Assembly: GCA_903908015.1 (NCBI GenBank)
Contig: CAIVQI010000359.1
Span: forward strand, 1-5,662
Length of the DNA: 5,662 bases
DNA from: an uncultured Bacteroidota bacterium
Lineage (GTDB): Bacteria; Bacteroidota; Bacteroidia; UBA7662
Direction: 5' to 3'
Shown: in pieces, positions 1 through 4,942 of the stretch
Position numbering within the stretch: position 1 is the first letter of the stretch
Layout: each line of letters opens with the position of its first letter
Position numbers and translations under genes: made by a program
The notes under the pieces: generated by a model
What the model was told of the DNA's origin: nothing
The model's database searches: none
The model's input: only the letters and a program-made list of their open reading frames with translations

Positions 1-131
1 ATATAATCCCAATAAGGCAGGTACTCTGAATACAACAATCCTTCGAGATATGCGTCCAGGTTTTGTCCGGCCGCAGAATACTTTTCTTCGAGTTGCTTCA
101 GTCGTTCAATCAGCAGTTCGTTGATGTCCAT
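1..131 (-). CDS. kynA: Tryptophan 2,3-dioxygenase, N-terminal fragment (cut by window edge)
   Basis: Reading leftward from an ATG at 131, 43 codons are open to the window edge. The peptide begins MDINELLIERLKQLEEKY and continues with LEGLLYSEYLPYWDY at residues 29-43. That second stretch is the typical N-terminal signature of Bacteroidota tryptophan 2,3-dioxygenases, where the Tyr-Trp-Asp-Tyr segment precedes the first heme-pocket helix. The family is a cytosolic heme enzyme that opens the indole ring of L-tryptophan with O2 to give N-formyl-kynurenine, the first step of the kynurenine route. Full-length members have about 280-380 residues, so most of the protein, including its heme ligand, lies outside the window. 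No Shine-Dalgarno sequence is visible upstream. The start lies inside the end of a small lipoprotein gene in another frame, suggesting cotranscription and perhaps translational coupling. The identification rests on this short N-terminus alone. Confidence 0.8.
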   Translation of the reverse strand, partial: MDINELLIERLKQLEEKYSAAGQNLDAYLEGLLYSEYLPYWDY

Positions 132-325
132 GTGAGGGGTTGGGTGTACGAATGTTGTGGTTGTGAAGGAGCCGATTCGAAGAGCTGACCGCGGAGGTGT
201 TTGGGGCAGGTGTTGCACCGCGTCCGCCGCCGTTTTTTGGGATGTGCAGCGCAGGATTCCAAAATAAATAGTGTTGCCATCAGCAAAATCAACAGCCGGA
301 ATGGGCGGGGGGCTACAAAAACCAT
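110..325 (-). CDS. Small predicted lipoprotein (71 aa), overlapping the dioxygenase start
   Basis: The 71-residue frame starts at the ATG at 325. It shows a classical type II signal peptide: a short basic N-region (APRPFR, residues 5-10), a hydrophobic core (LLILLMATLFIL, about residues 11-22) and a lipobox-like LESC with Cys25 as the predicted lipidated residue. The mature part begins AAHPKKRRRTRCNTCPKH, very basic with a CNTC pair, and ends in a Ser/Pro/Gln/Thr-rich tail with a terminal Cys. Tiny lipoproteins with a basic stretch and a Cys-x-x-Cys-Pro element occur in Bacteroidota, but I cannot name a family or function. It ends 22 nt inside the tryptophan 2,3-dioxygenase gene in a different frame and probably shares its transcript. 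An in-frame ATG at 376 would add a 17-residue extension; 325 gives a more normal signal peptide. The Glu at -2 of the lipobox is unusual. The frame could be fortuitous, but signal peptide, lipobox and basic Cys motif together argue for a real gene. Confidence 0.55.
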   Translation of the reverse strand: MVFVAPRPFRLLILLMATLFILESCAAHPKKRRRTRCNTCPKHLRGQLFESAPSQPQHSYTQPLTWTSTNC

Positions 326-364
326 AACCCGAAAGATACGGATAATGTGGGTGGAATGTGCCAC

Positions 365-382
365 AGGCAGCGCCAACTGCCT
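365..382. promoter_or_regulatory. Inverted repeat in the divergent control region, candidate operator
   Basis: AGGCAG at 365-370 and CTGCCT at 377-382 form a perfect 6-bp inverted repeat around a 6-nt spacer. It sits in the 89-nt gap between the leftward lipoprotein/dioxygenase genes and the rightward deacetylase operon. A weak match to the Bacteroidota -7 element, TATATTCG (consensus TAnnTTTG, one mismatch), begins at 382 and overlaps the right arm, but no convincing -33 element lies upstream. The site could be a binding site for a dimeric regulator or a small hairpin; a chance repeat of this size is also quite possible. Confidence 0.25.
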
Positions 383-414
383 ATATTCGTGGCGTGGACA
401 GGCCCCAGGCGATT

Positions 415-1725
415 ATGATCTACGCTGAGCGCGACAGCCGACGTTTGCAATACAGCGTCGAGGTCCTTCTGCGGCATATATTGGGGTATGAATATGTCCT
501 AACCTTCAATCGAGAGGAGGCGATGATGTGTGAGGGCCCGCTCTTGGTGTATGGCGAGGACCCTATGTCACTCGAAAAGGGCATCAGCATACGGTCGGTC
601 GACCTGCTCTACCGCAGGGGGGTGTCGCCCGTGGATGAGGCCCCTGCCCTTTGGGGCGATTTACCCGTTTTCTTTCGCACGCACAGAATTTATGACGTGC
701 CCTTCGATCCATTCGCCGCATCCTTTTACCTGTTGAGTCGGTATGAAGAGTATCTTCCCCATGCTACTGATGCCCACGGCAGGCCGGAGCCATTGGCTAC
801 CCTTCGCGGCCAACAGGGCTGGCTCGATCAGGCATTGGTGGACCGCTACGCCCTGCGTTTGGCCGCGCTGATACAACAGTGGTGGCCCGAATATCCACAA
901 CCCGTACGCCACTATCGGTTTGTTCCTACGGTCGACATCGACCAGATGTATGCCTATCGCCACAAACCGCCGTTGAAGCAGTTTTTGGGGACGATGCGTG
1001 ACCTGACGGCCGGACGATGGGCTGAAATCAGACAGCGCCTACAGGTTTGCTGGTTTCATCATGTAGACCCCTTCGACACCTATGCGCTCATGGCTCATTG
1101 GCACCAGGCCGCAGGTGTTCATCCACTGTTTTTTATTCAGATGGGCGATTATGGGGGGTACGACCAGGCCCATAAGCCTACGACCAAGGCGTTTTTGGAC
1201 TGTGTTCAACAGCTGCAAAAGGAGGGCGCGGTCGGACTTCATCCTTCTTATCGCTCCAACAGGGATTTGAATGCCTTAAAACTGGAGAAAAAGAGGCTTG
1301 AAGCGCAGCTCGGCACCAAGGTTACCCGAAGTCGACAGCATTTTCTGTGCATCAAATGGCCAGAAACGATCATTCGACTCCATGAATTGGGTGTTCAAGA
1401 CGAATACAGCATGGGATATGCCGGGGCAACAGGTTTTCGAAGTGGAACAGCCACGCCACACCCTTTCTATGACCTGCTTGGCGATCGCGTGCTTCCCATC
1501 ACCCTACACCCCACCTGTGTGATGGATGTGACCTTAATGCAGTACCTGCGTTTGTCGCCCACCGAAGCGGTGGAACGGGTGCGAACACTGGTGCGGGAAG
1601 TGCGGGATGTGGGTGGACAAATGCTAACGCTTTGGCACAATAGTTCTTTGTCGGGCCTCGGTTCCTGGCAGGGATGGGAAGGGGTATATCCAGCAGTGCT
1701 GAAGGAGGCAGCGGGGCATGGTTGA
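415..1725 (+). CDS. Polysaccharide deacetylase-like family protein (436 aa)
   Basis: This resembles the Bacteroidota family annotated as polysaccharide deacetylase family protein, which has a phylum-typical N-terminal domain before a NodB-like barrel. I see FDPFAASFYLLSRYEEYLPH at 97-116 closing the N-terminal domain, PTVDID at 171-176 in the place of the NodB motif TFDDG, GLHPSYRS at 274-281 as the motif-2 equivalent, RQHF at 307-310, DEYSMGYAGATGFRSG at 329-344, and LTLWHN at 404-409 near the C-terminus. The family should act on N- or O-acetylated sugars in envelope or exopolysaccharide, but the substrate is unknown, and there is no signal peptide, so a cytosolic site is likely. I chose the ATG at 415 because family members begin with a short strand like MIYAERD; an in-frame ATG at 358 would add 19 poorly convincing residues. 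It is the first gene of a three-gene operon and overlaps the next gene by 8 nt. Family confidence is high; catalytic activity is uncertain because the metal-binding motifs are atypical. Confidence 0.8.
   Translation: MIYAERDSRRLQYSVEVLLRHILGYEYVLTFNREEAMMCEGPLLVYGEDPMSLEKGISIRSVDLLYRRGVSPVDEAPALWGDLPVFFRTHRIYDVPFDPFAASFYLLSRYEEYLPHATDAHGRPEPLATLRGQQGWLDQALVDRYALRLAALIQQWWPEYPQPVRHYRFVPTVDIDQMYAYRHKPPLKQFLGTMRDLTAGRWAEIRQRLQVCWFHHVDPFDTYALMAHWHQAAGVHPLFFIQMGDYGGYDQAHKPTTKAFLDCVQQLQKEGAVGLHPSYRSNRDLNALKLEKKRLEAQLGTKVTRSRQHFLCIKWPETIIRLHELGVQDEYSMGYAGATGFRSGTATPHPFYDLLGDRVLPITLHPTCVMDVTLMQYLRLSPTEAVERVRTLVREVRDVGGQMLTLWHNSSLSGLGSWQGWEGVYPAVLKEAAGHG
1702..1708 (+). promoter_or_regulatory. Strong Shine-Dalgarno AAGGAGG for the acyltransferase gene
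   Basis: AAGGAGG is a perfect anti-16S complement, 9 nt before the ATG at 1718 and inside the last codons of the deacetylase gene. It decides the start of the downstream gene and its 8-nt overlap. Such a site stands out because the other starts in this window lack an obvious Shine-Dalgarno sequence. It also encodes Lys-Glu-Ala near the deacetylase C-terminus, so the match could be partly coding-driven. Confidence 0.5.
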
Positions 1726-2665
1726 TGGCTTAGGGAGACAGGAGCTTTTGAGCCGCACACAGGTCGACGATGCAGAGTGGAACGCCTGTGTAGCGGCCTG
1801 TTGCGGGGGTTCAGCCGGCTATATGCATACGGCCTACCTGGATGCGGTTGCCCCGGGTTGGGGTGCGCTACAATTCGCCGATGGCGGTCGCTTTCCGATT
1901 TGGCCGCGGGGATGGGGGCCGCTGCGGCAGTATCGACAACCCTGGTTTGTGCAGCATTTGTCGGTCCTTACCCCCGATGGCATGAACAAACCATCAGCTG
2001 GCATATTGGCCCACAGCATGGCGAATGCCAGGCTTGGGGTGTTGAAGGGGGCTTGTTTACTGGAGTTCCAGGTCGACGAAGCCCCACCTGATGCCAGGCA
2101 AATGCCTGATGGATGGCAAGTCATCGCGCGAACGACCTACCGATTGCTGATTGATCCTGAATCGGCCCGAGCAGGATATTCGGCACACCACCGGCGCCTC
2201 ATTCGGCCCATGGATGGCCTTCAATTTGTTCAGTCGAATGATTCGGAGTCGTTTTTACGGCTTTTTGTTTCGCAGGTGGCAGGAAAGGCCAGATTATCGG
2301 CCCAACAAATCCGCGCTTTAAGTCGGCTACTCAAGGTTTTGTTGGGCAATCAGAATGCGGCACTGTGGACATTGATGGGTGATCGGGAGTTGCTGTGTGG
2401 CTGCGTTTTGCTTCGTTCGGGTGACCGTTTGGTCTACCAATTCGCCGGGAGCAGTCGCGCCGCGTTGCACATGGGGGGGATGCACCGCTTGGTCGACCAC
2501 ATCCTCCATAGACCTGAGTATGGGGGCCTGACGCTCGATTTTGAGGGCTCCGACCTGCCTGGTTTGCAGCGCTTTTATGCGGGTTTCGGCGCGCGCCCAC
2601 ATCCATATTCCCGTTGGTTACTCGACGCCCGCCATCCCATACTAAAGCACTTACAACGAATATGA
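1718..2665 (+). CDS. GNAT/FemAB-like acyltransferase (315 aa)
   Basis: The C-terminal half carries the signature of a Bacteroidota GNAT-fold family related to FemAB/MprF-type transferases: YSAHHRRLIRP at 154-164 (in relatives a YSxNxRRN-like segment), a strand LVYQFAGSSRAALHMGGMH at 238-256, then LDFEGS at 273-278 and FYAGFGARPHPY at 286-297. The N-terminal half has the matching layout: YMHTAYLDAVAPGW at 35-48 and RQPWFVQHLSVLTPDG at 73-88. Relatives transfer acyl or aminoacyl groups, often to cell-wall or envelope precursors. The exact donor and acceptor cannot be read from the sequence. There is no signal peptide or membrane segment, so the protein is probably cytosolic. It overlaps the deacetylase gene by 8 nt upstream and the lipocalin gene by 4 nt (ATGA) downstream, so the three are very likely cotranscribed and coupled. 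The start is supported by a perfect Shine-Dalgarno sequence. The N-terminal Cys-Cys-Gly-Gly at 28-31 is not something I recognise as conserved. Confidence 0.7.
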   Translation: MVDGLGRQELLSRTQVDDAEWNACVAACCGGSAGYMHTAYLDAVAPGWGALQFADGGRFPIWPRGWGPLRQYRQPWFVQHLSVLTPDGMNKPSAGILAHSMANARLGVLKGACLLEFQVDEAPPDARQMPDGWQVIARTTYRLLIDPESARAGYSAHHRRLIRPMDGLQFVQSNDSESFLRLFVSQVAGKARLSAQQIRALSRLLKVLLGNQNAALWTLMGDRELLCGCVLLRSGDRLVYQFAGSSRAALHMGGMHRLVDHILHRPEYGGLTLDFEGSDLPGLQRFYAGFGARPHPYSRWLLDARHPILKHLQRI

Positions 2666-3195
2666 ATCGGATGACCTTCACGCTAATCAGCGCTGTTTTA
2701 TTGCTGCTGTTCTTTTGGGGATGTCAGACCATTCCGGGTCGACTCACCGCGGTGTCGCCATTCGACAAGATCCGTTATCTGGGTAAATGGTATGAAATAG
2801 CCCGGTATGACCTGGTTTTCGAGCGAAACCTCAACCAAACAACTGCGGAATACACCCTGAACGAAGACGGTAGTGTTCGTGTGGTGAATCGTGGATATGA
2901 TACCGTTAAAAAAAAATGGCGTCAGGCCAGTGGAACGGCGCGTTTTGTGGGGGCCGACACCGTGGGTATGCTGAAGGTGTCGTTTTTCGGCCCCTTCTAT
3001 GCTGGTTATAATGTATTGGTGTTGGATGAGGACTATCGCTACGCCTTGGTATGTGGCAGCAACCGAGATTATCTATGGATTTTGTCGCGTACGCCATCGG
3101 TACCGCCCGACATACGAAGTCTGTACCTCAATAAGGCCCGGGCCATGGGATTTGATACAGAAAAGCTCTTGTGGGTCGATCACGAAAACAAGTAA
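2662..3195 (+). CDS. blc: Blc-type bacterial lipocalin, predicted lipoprotein (177 aa)
   Basis: Lipocalins are eight-stranded barrels that bind small hydrophobic ligands; bacterial Blc proteins are outer-membrane lipoproteins thought to bind fatty acids or lysophospholipids. The first lipocalin motif is clear: YLGKWYEIARYD at 39-50, with the invariant Gly-x-Trp at 41-43. The Blc hallmark NVLVLDEDYRYALVCGSNRD (about 114-133), followed by YLWILSRTP, is almost complete. Residues 4-20 form a signal peptide (MTFTLISAVLLLLFFWG) and Cys21 is the predicted lipidated residue; the preceding Phe-Trp-Gly is a loose lipobox. At 177 residues the length equals that of E. coli Blc. The ATG at 2662 overlaps the previous stop as ATGA, favouring translational coupling; an in-frame ATG at 2671 is an alternative. 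It is the last gene of the operon, and its neighbours suggest envelope maintenance. Nine consecutive A at 2908-2916 encode a Lys run and could be slippage-prone. Confidence 0.9.
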   Translation: MNRMTFTLISAVLLLLFFWGCQTIPGRLTAVSPFDKIRYLGKWYEIARYDLVFERNLNQTTAEYTLNEDGSVRVVNRGYDTVKKKWRQASGTARFVGADTVGMLKVSFFGPFYAGYNVLVLDEDYRYALVCGSNRDYLWILSRTPSVPPDIRSLYLNKARAMGFDTEKLLWVDHENK

Positions 3196-3225
3196 AAAGG
3201 CGGGGTTAGTCAACCGCTTTCCATC
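3194..3225. terminator. Candidate shared (bidirectional) hairpin terminator between convergent genes
   Basis: The 14-nt gap between the lipocalin stop and the Nudix stop contains AAAAAGGC, followed by GGTT, a 4-base loop, AACC and GCTTT. GGTT/AACC pairs around the AGTC loop, GC/GC pairs outside a 2-nt GG bulge, and the flanking A-run and T-run can extend the stem. On the minus strand the hairpin is followed by TTTTT, as expected for an intrinsic terminator of the Nudix gene; on the plus strand only TTT follows. The hairpin covers the Nudix stop codon (3210-3212). The stem is short and bulged, so support is moderate. Confidence 0.4.
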
Positions 3226-3617
3226 AACCGCCGAACGATCGGTATATCGGCCTCAGCCCAGTCTAATTGCATCAGCGCATCACCCCCAAGCCATTGGTGC
3301 GACAAGTGCTCATGGAGCTGAGGCTCATCCGGCGAGGTGCACCGATAAACATGCATACACAGCAGGAAGTCGGGGTAAAGGTGATCCACTACCATCAACT
3401 TTGGACCAATGAGCAGCGTCATCGACAACTCCTCTTTTATTTCACGCGCCAGAGCCTCGGTTTCAGTCTCACCCACCTCGATTTTTCCTCCGGGAAACTC
3501 CCACTTACCTGAAAGATACACTTTATCCGATACCCCGCGTTGCACACAGAGAAAGCGGCCGTTTCGCTCTACCACAGCAGCCACCACAGTGATTTTTTTT
3601 TCAATAGGCCGATTCAT
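3210..3617 (-). CDS. Nudix hydrolase, MutT/NudG-like (135 aa)
   Basis: The protein is a compact single-domain Nudix enzyme of typical MutT length. The Nudix box lies at residues 44-66: Gly44, Glu50, Arg58-Glu59, Ile60, Glu62-Glu63, then Leu64-Ser65-Met66. The box consensus has Gly where Ser65 stands; the metal-binding glutamates are all present. Before it comes GKWEFPGGKIEVGE (37-50), the segment typical of 8-oxo-dGTP and pyrimidine-triphosphate hydrolases. Near the C-terminus HEHLSHQWL (102-110) and DWAEADIPIVRRL (119-131) match the NudG/MutT-type tail that contacts the base. The likely role is cytosolic hydrolysis of oxidised or non-canonical (d)NTPs to monophosphate and pyrophosphate, limiting mutation. 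MutT and NudG (CTP pyrophosphohydrolase) cannot be separated here; the tail looks closer to NudG. The gene converges with the lipocalin gene and diverges from the flavin monooxygenase gene. The start at 3617 gives a normal short N-terminus; nine A in a row encode Glu6-Lys7-Lys8. Confidence 0.87.
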   Translation of the reverse strand: MNRPIEKKITVVAAVVERNGRFLCVQRGVSDKVYLSGKWEFPGGKIEVGETETEALAREIKEELSMTLLIGPKLMVVDHLYPDFLLCMHVYRCTSPDEPQLHEHLSHQWLGGDALMQLDWAEADIPIVRRLMESG

Positions 3618-3670
3618 CCAAGCCAGCTGTTTTTTTGGCCGAAAAGTAAGGGGTAATCAAAGGTGCGACT

Positions 3671-3678
3671 TATTTTTG
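3671..3678 (+). promoter_or_regulatory. Candidate Bacteroidota -7 element (TATTTTTG) for the monooxygenase gene
   Basis: TATTTTTG fully matches the Bacteroidota sigma-ABfr -7 consensus TAnnTTTG. It lies 34 nt before the ATG at 3713, so transcription would begin near 3684, in or just before a run of seven C, leaving a leader of about 30 nt. A TTTG resembling the -33 element occurs at 3634-3637, but its spacing is too long by about 13 nt, and no better one is visible. The gap 3618-3712 must also hold the promoter of the leftward Nudix gene, for which I see no convincing match. Confidence 0.4.
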
Positions 3679-3712
3679 TTCAGCCCCCCCATTGATGTAA
3701 ATTCCCGCCTGA

Positions 3713-4870
3713 ATGAAACAACTTCCCCTTAGAACCCCTCAGCGTACAGCCGAAATGGCGTGGTTCGCCGATTTATGTGGCGGGGACACGGAATTCTTAG
3801 GGACCCTCGACCCGGCACGACGCAGTGATTATTCCCATTGCCGGAATATGGTGACCCGCGCCGATGCGCATGGCTACCACAATATTCTGCTGCCTTCCTC
3901 CTACATGACTGGGCAAGACCCATTCACCTTTGCCGGGGCCGTGGCGCCGTTCACCCACAACATTTCCCTTTTGGTGGCCCATCGCTTTGGTGAACTTCAT
4001 CCCCCCATGCTGGCACGCACCATAAGTACCTTAGACCATTTACTGCAGGGCCGACTGACCCTAAATGTCATCAATTCAGACCTGCCGGGAATGCAGGAGC
4101 CGGGTGAAGTGCGCTACCAAAGGACCCGGGAAATTATTGAGATTCTTCATCAGGCATGGACAAAAGAGCGCATTGAGCATCAAGGTGAACTGTACCAATT
4201 CGACCTGCCCACCGACCCTGTGAAGCCCTACCAGCAAAACGGAGGTCCCCTTCTGTATTTCGGTGGATTTTCGCCGGAAGCCCGTGAGGTTTGCGCTCAG
4301 TATTGCGATGTGTTTCTCATGTGGCCCGACACAGAACAGGGGCTGAACGCCAGCATGCAAGATGTAGGCGAACGGGCCAAGCGCCACGGCCGTACATTAG
4401 ATTTCGGTTTGCGCGTTCATGTCGTGGTTCGTGAAACCGAACAAGAGGCAGTGCAATACACGCAGCGGTTGATGAGCCAATTGGATGATTTGCAAGGTGA
4501 ACGAATGAAAAATCGGTCGCAAGATGCAAAGAACATGGGTGTGCAACAGCAGTCACAGCTCCGGGCATCGGCCGATGGGGAGGGCTACGCCGAGGCCTTG
4601 CTGTGGACGGGCATTGGCCGCGCCCGATCCGGCTGCGGCGCCGCTTTGGTGGGAAACCCCGACCAGATCCTGGAAAAAATCAACCGCTACATGGACATGG
4701 GAATCCGGTCATTCATTTTTTCGGGATACCCCCTGCTCGAGGAGTGTGATTTATTTGCCCGCTATGTGTTGCCCTTTCTCCCCAATGAAAAACTGGCGCG
4801 TTTGCAAAAACGCATACCCCCAGAAACCCCCGCAACGCCCCTCACCTATGCGCCCCTAAGACTTACATGA
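3713..4870 (+). CDS. LLM-class flavin-dependent monooxygenase, SsuD-like (385 aa)
   Basis: This is a bacterial luciferase-fold (TIM barrel) oxygenase close to alkanesulfonate monooxygenase SsuD, which uses FMNH2 from a separate reductase and O2 to cleave the C-S bond of sulfonates to aldehyde and sulfite. Segments aligning with SsuD include AWFADLCGGDTEFLG (16-30), HPPMLARTISTLDHLLQGRL (96-115), the phosphate-site region GGPLLYFGGFSPEA (177-190), FGLRVHVVVRET (231-242, with the SsuD Arg226/His228 equivalents as Arg234/His236), GIGRARSGCGAALVG (300-314, Arg297 equivalent Arg305) and FSGYPLLEECD (336-346, Tyr331 equivalent Tyr339). The SsuD active-site Cys54 is absent: the loop reads LPSSYMTGQDPF at 60-71. 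Length matches SsuD (381). The substrate is therefore open: a sulfonate, a sulfone or another small molecule. No SsuE-type flavin reductase or sulfonate transporter is in the window. The start follows a promoter-like element. The last ~20 residues are Pro/Thr-rich and probably disordered. Confidence 0.85.
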   Translation: MKQLPLRTPQRTAEMAWFADLCGGDTEFLGTLDPARRSDYSHCRNMVTRADAHGYHNILLPSSYMTGQDPFTFAGAVAPFTHNISLLVAHRFGELHPPMLARTISTLDHLLQGRLTLNVINSDLPGMQEPGEVRYQRTREIIEILHQAWTKERIEHQGELYQFDLPTDPVKPYQQNGGPLLYFGGFSPEAREVCAQYCDVFLMWPDTEQGLNASMQDVGERAKRHGRTLDFGLRVHVVVRETEQEAVQYTQRLMSQLDDLQGERMKNRSQDAKNMGVQQQSQLRASADGEGYAEALLWTGIGRARSGCGAALVGNPDQILEKINRYMDMGIRSFIFSGYPLLEECDLFARYVLPFLPNEKLARLQKRIPPETPATPLTYAPLRLT

Positions 4871-4888
4871 TGTTTCGTGTTCTAATAC

Positions 4889-4900
4889 ACTGAATTCAGT
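4889..4900. repeat. Perfect 12-bp palindrome in the monooxygenase-reductase gap
   Basis: ACTGAATTCAGT is a perfect palindrome, 19 nt after the monooxygenase stop and 43 nt before the reductase start. With one bulged T the arms can be extended by two more pairs (AC...GT). There is no loop sequence and no T-run, so it is a poor intrinsic terminator; a binding site for a dimeric regulator or a chance palindrome fits better. The 72-nt gap has no match to TAnnTTTG, so the reductase may be read from the upstream promoter. Confidence 0.3.
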
Positions 4901-4942
4901 TGTCCCGTATGCTGCGAAACCCATTCAATTATCCCCTATTCC

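Noticed and set aside
331..338. Minus-strand -7-like element TATCTTTC for the lipoprotein/dioxygenase transcript
   Set aside because: It has one mismatch to TAnnTTTG, lies only 6 nt from the chosen start codon, and has no -33 partner; it would require a leaderless transcript.
358..414. Upstream start for the deacetylase-like gene (19 extra residues)
   Set aside because: The added residues are unlike the family N-terminus, and the protein beginning at 415 starts with the expected first strand.
201..428. 75-codon plus-strand frame across the control region
   Set aside because: It is antisense to the small lipoprotein, has no recognisable domain or signal peptide, and overlaps the better-supported deacetylase start.
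2331..2681. 116-codon minus-strand frame inside the acyltransferase gene
   Set aside because: It is antisense to the LDFEGS-containing acyltransferase, is Arg/Pro/Ser-rich and has no domain.
3267..3732. Plus-strand frames across the Nudix gene
   Set aside because: They run antisense to a clear Nudix box on the minus strand; composition is typical of shadow frames.
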